Source of the DNA: DATJFQ01 sp035492775
GTDB taxonomy: Bacteria; Acidobacteriota; Vicinamibacteria; Vicinamibacterales; 2-12-FULL-66-21
Assembly (NCBI GenBank): GCA_035492775.1
Contig: DATJIW010000054.1
Coordinates: forward strand, 1-64,000
DNA: 64,000 nucleotides
Direction of reading: 5' to 3'
A program made the translations under genes and the position numbers. Positions 60,189 through 64,000 of this stretch are shown here, piece by piece. Within the stretch, counting starts at the first letter, position 1, and every line of letters begins with the position of its first letter. The notes beneath the pieces were generated by a model. That model did no database searches, had not been told where the DNA came from, and worked only from the letters and a program-made list of their open reading frames with translations.

Positions 60189-62689
60189 GACATGCCGCTC
60201 CACATGATCAGTACGGCCTTGACGTCGACGTGCTCTTCGAGCATGCACGCGCGACGGAGTCGTTCGAGCCGCCGGTCGGCCTCGTGCTGCCGGTCTCGAC
60301 GCTCGGTTTCTACGACGGCGTCGTCCCGCTCGGCTCGGTTGTCGAAGAGTCCGCGCTGGAGCTGTGGTGACGGCGCGTCCGTCGCGTTGAGCGCAATCTC
60401 ACGGTCAATCTGAGACGTAGTCGCTTCGAAATACTCCGAGCGCGATGTCTCCCGAATCTGCGCCAGGTCAGCGAGGACGCAGCGCCGAATGCGATCGCGA
60501 TTTGTGTCGATGAACGCGATAGCGAGTTCCCGCGCATCCGAGGCGTGTGCAGGCATTTTCGGCACTGCATCGGCGTGCAGCGCGCCGGTTCGACATGCGA
60601 TGAGCCGTCCCGTGGGTTCTCGGAGCGTCCACTGTGCGACGACGAAGAATCCGCACGGCAGCGCAGTCGTTGCCTGAAGGGACGAGATGACGATTTGGGA
60701 TGCCGGTTTCGACAGCCGCGAACGCACGTCTGGGGCTCCGAGTGAAGCCAGGGTGAGCAGCCGTTCGGCCTCTTTGAGCGCCGTATCGGGAATGGGCGAT
60801 GTCGCAACGGCTCCGCGGTCTGGACTGACATCCGGAACGCCGTCCCCGCCGATGACGACGCCTGCAATTCGTACCTCGTCCAGCAGCGCCGCAAGAGGGT
60901 CGCCGGGACCGAGCGTCCGGGTTACCCGCTGAAGCCGTCGAGTGATGTTGGCGATGACGAGATCTTCAGCGGTGTCACGCGCGACGAGAGTAGCCGCGTG
61001 CACCGGCCGCCGCTGGCCGAGGCGGTCGACCCGGCCTATGCGCTGCTCGAGCCGTGCGGGGTTCCACGGCAGCTCGAAATTGACGACGAGGCGGCAGCAC
61101 TGATGAAGGTTCAGTCCATGGGCTGCCGCATCGGTCGCGAAAAGGAGGCCACCTCTTACGTTGAATGCCGATTGCACGTTGTCGCGTTCGGCCGGCGTCA
61201 TACCGCCGTGAAGCCGCAGCGCCGATGGAAAGGCGCCGGCGAGATCGGACATCGTGTCGCGGAATTCCGTGAAGACGACTGCGGACTCCGCGCCGATCCG
61301 CCGCAGCAGTCGTCTCAAATATCGGGATTTCGAGTCGGCCATGGCGGCTTCGTCTGCCGCGAGGACCAGCCTCTCCAGCCAGCGCATCTCGCGCGCCTGA
61401 TCCGACATGCCGGGTGCGCTGAGGGCGCCCGAAGGCTCATCGTCTTCGGATTCGATATCGCCGCCGAAGAGTGTCAACTGAATCGCCGGGACGGCCGCGA
61501 CTGTCAAGAACCGTTGACGCCGTCGTAACGACCTCGCGAGCGCCGCGGCCGAGGAGAGGGCGCGCTTTCGCAGGACGATCGCCGCGAGTCGTCCTTCGGG
61601 CGACGGCGCCCGCGCCCACACTTCGTGGCAGTACCGCTCGAGCATCCGTTGAAGACGGCCTTCCAGATCGGTGAGCCGGACTCGTACGAAGCGATGACGA
61701 CGACGACGTGAGTCGCCGACGTCGTTGCGCGACCGGCGGAACACGACGACTGGTGGCGATGTTTTCGTCGCGCCCAGGGACATCAGGGACGCATACGCCG
61801 CGTCGTCGCCGGAGAAGGGTGTTGCCGTGACGAGTACTACCGCGCGTGATCGCCGGGCGATGGCGGCGACGGCGCTGTGGCGATCGGTCGGCGCAGCTGC
61901 GACGTGCGCCTCGTCCACGACGAGAAGATCCCAGGTCAGCGCGCAAGCCGATGCCAGCACGTCGGACCGCTTCAGATAATCCAGCGACACGACGTACACA
62001 CCGGGCGGCGTCCATACGTTGATGCCGACCGGAAGGTCGTTCACGGTGCGCATCAGCCATCGCGCATCAACCTGGTAAGCGTCGATGTCGAAGAGGCGGG
62101 AGAGTTCCTGCGCCCACTGAAGTCGAAGACCGGCGGGGACGGCGACGAGCACGCGGTGCTCGGTGGCGCGCGCCACGGTGTCGGCAATGATCCACCCGGC
62201 CTGTGCGGTCTTGCCGAGGCCGACCTCGTCGGCGAGCATGACGCGGCGTGCCCCGGCCGCCATCGCGAGAGCGGGTGCCAGCTGGTAGGGCAGGATCGCG
62301 CGTTCCCGGTTCGCGCTTGCAGTACGTCCCGGTATTTCACGAGCCGACGTATCACGACGCGGAGTCAGGAGATGAATCGCGTCGCAGTCACGGGCCGCGA
62401 GGTCGCGGATCAGGCGAAGCCAGCGTTCGGGCTCGTGGACCTCATATCGCGTCGGCTGATGTTCCGCGACCGGTCGATCGAATGGCCAGAGCAGGACGAC
62501 GACGTCGTCGTCGAGGGAATCGAGGTGAAGTTCGTGGCAGTCGTCGTGTGGTTCGCAGGTCACCAGCTGCCAGACGCGACCGCGAACCAGGACGCGGGCG
62601 CCGGGCTCGATGCCCGGTGGCAACGGCTGCAACACCCGATCGCGTGCGCGATGGGAGTTTTTGCCACCCGAATCGATATCCACGGGCAT
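60185..62689 (-). CDS. SNF2-family helicase, DrmD-like
   Basis: An 834-residue superfamily 2 ATPase. Motif I LADEVGLGKTAQAGW (152-166), motif II VVDEAHVA (257-264), motif III LVTATPFSG (about residue 284), a LFATDAAAHGLNLHQ motif V (about 545) and RIGRVDRLGQRRP (about 577, motif VI). All catalytic positions are present. The N-terminus has a small beta-rich domain, PGARVLVRGRVWQLV, seen in many bacterial SNF2 proteins of defence islands. No nuclease domain is visible. The start is ATG at 62689. It is followed by the methylase with a four-base overlap. Class 1 DISARM uses an SNF2 protein (DrmD) with an adenine methylase (DrmMI); the resemblance is by architecture. Confidence 0.88.
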   Translation of the reverse strand: MPVDIDSGGKNSHRARDRVLQPLPPGIEPGARVLVRGRVWQLVTCEPHDDCHELHLDSLDDDVVVLLWPFDRPVAEHQPTRYEVHEPERWLRLIRDLAARDCDAIHLLTPRRDTSAREIPGRTASANRERAILPYQLAPALAMAAGARRVMLADEVGLGKTAQAGWIIADTVARATEHRVLVAVPAGLRLQWAQELSRLFDIDAYQVDARWLMRTVNDLPVGINVWTPPGVYVVSLDYLKRSDVLASACALTWDLLVVDEAHVAAAPTDRHSAVAAIARRSRAVVLVTATPFSGDDAAYASLMSLGATKTSPPVVVFRRSRNDVGDSRRRRHRFVRVRLTDLEGRLQRMLERYCHEVWARAPSPEGRLAAIVLRKRALSSAAALARSLRRRQRFLTVAAVPAIQLTLFGGDIESEDDEPSGALSAPGMSDQAREMRWLERLVLAADEAAMADSKSRYLRRLLRRIGAESAVVFTEFRDTMSDLAGAFPSALRLHGGMTPAERDNVQSAFNVRGGLLFATDAAAHGLNLHQCCRLVVNFELPWNPARLEQRIGRVDRLGQRRPVHAATLVARDTAEDLVIANITRRLQRVTRTLGPGDPLAALLDEVRIAGVVIGGDGVPDVSPDRGAVATSPIPDTALKEAERLLTLASLGAPDVRSRLSKPASQIVISSLQATTALPCGFFVVAQWTLREPTGRLIACRTGALHADAVPKMPAHASDARELAIAFIDTNRDRIRRCVLADLAQIRETSRSEYFEATTSQIDREIALNATDAPSPQLQRGLFDNRAERDDAVVETERRDRQHEADRRLERLRRACMLEEHVDVKAVLIMWSGMS

Positions 62690-62742
62690 GTTGCGGCGGC
62701 CGATCCGTCAGCCGTCTGCCCTTGGCAATCCCCGTACCGTGA

Positions 62743-62821
62743 AAAGGGGACAGTCCCCATTTTTCGCAAAAAATGGGGACTGTCCCCTTTTTTTGCGAAA
62801 AATGGGGGCTGTCCCCTTTTT
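62743..62821. repeat. REP-like palindromes, copy 3 (tandem)
   Basis: AAAGGGGACAGTCCCCATTT, TTCGCAAAAAATGGGGACTG, TCCCCTTTTTTTGCGAAAAA and TGGGGGCTGTCCCCTTTTTA run in order. Two hairpins of the same design as copies 1 and 2 can form. The right end overlaps the TAA stop of the acidic protein gene by two bases, so this copy probably also terminates that transcript before the helicase gene. Confidence 0.85.
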
Positions 62822-64000
62822 ACGCGCCGGAGTTCAGCGAGCGCGATTCGGCGAGCGCCCGGCGAGACAGGATCACGGGGCCGGTCTGGCCGTCCGGACG
62901 ACGACGGTCGCGGCTGGCCGCCACGCGGACGCGACGGATCCGAACGCCACGTGCATAGGCGACGCCCGCAATATGCGGCGGAACCGCGAGGCGCTCGATG
63001 ATCTCCCGCATGTCGCTGCCCGGCCGACGCTCCTCTTCGCCCTTGTTCTCCAGCCGCGCCCACGACGCCAGCGGACCGAGATTCGGCGGCGCCTTCTTCG
63101 GCGCCGGTACCGGCGCCTCCGCGACACGCATCGGCTGCTCCGTCGTGTCGAGGTCATCGTCCGCTTCGACTTCGATCGTTGCCCGCACCGCCGTATCGGG
63201 CGGCTCCATCGCACTGACGGGCTCATCAGCCAGACAGTTCAGATCGATTTCCTCCTCGTCCGACACATCCGCGTGTGCGGCGGCGGCGGCGATCGGAAGC
63301 GCCGTCGAAGCGACGGGGTCAGCGTGCGGTGTCTCGTCAGGAACGACGTACTCGATCGAGATTTCATCTGCCGCCGCTCGAGCGCCTTCTACAGGGTCTA
63401 TGGTGAACAGCTCTGATGCGATGTCGGCGATCGGATCCGGCGAAAACTCGATAGACGGCAACTGCAGACGCCCGTATGCCTCGATTTCCTCCGGAGTCGC
63501 GATGACGCGCTCATCGAATTGAAGGCTCTCGACGGCCTCATCGATCTCGGTCAGCTGCGGTGTGGCGCTCGAATCGATCGCCGATTCCACCGTCGTGAAG
63601 TCTACGGGCAGCTCCGTCACGCCCAGCGACTCCGGCAATGATTCCGGCAATGATTCCGGCGCAACGCCGGTGGGCGGTACGAATGTCTCGAACAGCTCCG
63701 GTGTTTCGGTCCGTTCTCCAGATTCGAGCAGGTGATCGGCCGGAAGAAGCGCAGATTCGATCGGCTCGGACTTCGCAGCTGTGTATTCGATCGGCGGGGG
63801 CTCGTACGCCGCCGGCTCCGGCGGCGCGCTCGCGGTCATGTCGATCTCCGGCACAGCGGCTTCGAGCGGGTGACCGGGCAGAGATGACGGCTCGAGCAGA
63901 TGCGCCGCAACGGCATCGTCATCCCGGGCGAGCACCGGTTCAACTGGATTCACCGACGCGGCAGCTTTCGGCTCCAGAGGAGCAGCCGCGGCCGCCGCAC
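62820..64000 (-). CDS. Acidic, disordered protein (5' end outside window)
   Basis: The frame is open from the window edge to the TAA at 62822-62820; about 393 residues are visible. A GTG at 63953 could start it, but the frame continues upstream as Ala/Pro-rich coding sequence (AAAAAPLEPKAAAS), so the real start is probably outside. Glu, Asp, Pro, Ala and Ser dominate the first 300 residues, with the repeat ESLPESLPESLG from a 12-base DNA repeat. The C-terminal 100 residues turn basic (ARGVRIRRVRVAASRDRRR). No domain is recognised. The sharp acidic-to-basic change suggests a linker or binding protein. Confidence 0.6.
   Translation of the reverse strand, partial: AAAAAAPLEPKAAASVNPVEPVLARDDDAVAAHLLEPSSLPGHPLEAAVPEIDMTASAPPEPAAYEPPPIEYTAAKSEPIESALLPADHLLESGERTETPELFETFVPPTGVAPESLPESLPESLGVTELPVDFTTVESAIDSSATPQLTEIDEAVESLQFDERVIATPEEIEAYGRLQLPSIEFSPDPIADIASELFTIDPVEGARAAADEISIEYVVPDETPHADPVASTALPIAAAAAHADVSDEEEIDLNCLADEPVSAMEPPDTAVRATIEVEADDDLDTTEQPMRVAEAPVPAPKKAPPNLGPLASWARLENKGEEERRPGSDMREIIERLAVPPHIAGVAYARGVRIRRVRVAASRDRRRPDGQTGPVILSRRALAESRSLNSGA

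Noticed and set aside
1..64000. CRISPR arrays, tRNA or rRNA genes, prophage genes
   Set aside because: I saw no regularly spaced repeats of CRISPR size, no cloverleaf with CCA-type end, and no phage structural genes. A covariance-model scan was not possible here.

Overview
The window is a high-GC bacterial chromosome segment with short intergenic gaps and genes on both strands. The gene mix suggests an Acidobacteriota genome, possibly class Vicinamibacteria: paired DUF1501/DUF1800 secreted proteins, several large secreted peptidases and amidohydrolases, a REP-associated transposase, and an arg cluster split around argR. This placement is inferred from gene content only. I saw no rRNA, tRNA or CRISPR array.

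Layout. 1-4701: two GT-C type membrane proteins and a quinone-oxidoreductase-like enzyme, all minus strand and overlapping. 4804-13353: arginine biosynthesis. A minus-strand operon argC-argB-argD-NAGS-argJ-argF is divergent from plus-strand argR, an ArgG-like protein that has lost its ATP-binding loop, and argH. A promoter region with an ARG-box-like site lies between the two. 13457-18672: a small outer-membrane barrel, an aromatic amino acid decarboxylase, a Pro/Ala-rich glycine-zipper protein, a small secreted protein and a BrkB-type membrane protein. 18814-25006: a very large M14 peptidase, a YjbQ-like two-part protein, a RAYT transposase flanked by REP-like palindromes, and a glycine oxidase (ThiO). 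25047-31735: a TetR-controlled RND efflux operon in which transporter and TolC-type channel are one reading frame. 31854-38083: pterin dehydratase, a metallo-beta-lactamase-like protein without most metal ligands, a lone microcompartment shell protein downstream of a D-threonine-aldolase/D-serine-dehydratase family enzyme, and a DUF1800-DUF1501 pair. 38144-45406: two phytoene-desaturase-like flavoproteins, a GcvT-like aminomethyltransferase, a Rieske oxygenase and an APC permease, a set that could degrade methylated amines. 45416-50707: an M14 peptidase, two amidohydrolases (one degenerate) and a ketopantoate-reductase-like protein. 50756-56992: a minus-strand operon for a fused iron-sulfur/membrane subunit, a molybdopterin oxidoreductase, a persulfide-dioxygenase-rhodanese fusion and a cysteine dioxygenase, readable as a cysteine/persulfide to sulfite to sulfate route. 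57006-62689: SNF2 helicase plus N6-adenine methylase, resembling the DrmD/DrmMI half of class 1 DISARM, with no nuclease or other partner in view. 62820-end: the C-terminal part of an acidic, disordered protein.

Recurring themes. Several genes have a -10 hexamer exactly six bases before the start codon and no Shine-Dalgarno sequence, which predicts leaderless mRNAs. Three proteins (ArgG-like, MBL-like, YtcJ-like) keep their fold signature but lose catalytic residues. The same REP-like palindrome occurs on both sides of the RAYT gene and again about 39 kb away, beside the helicase-methylase operon.
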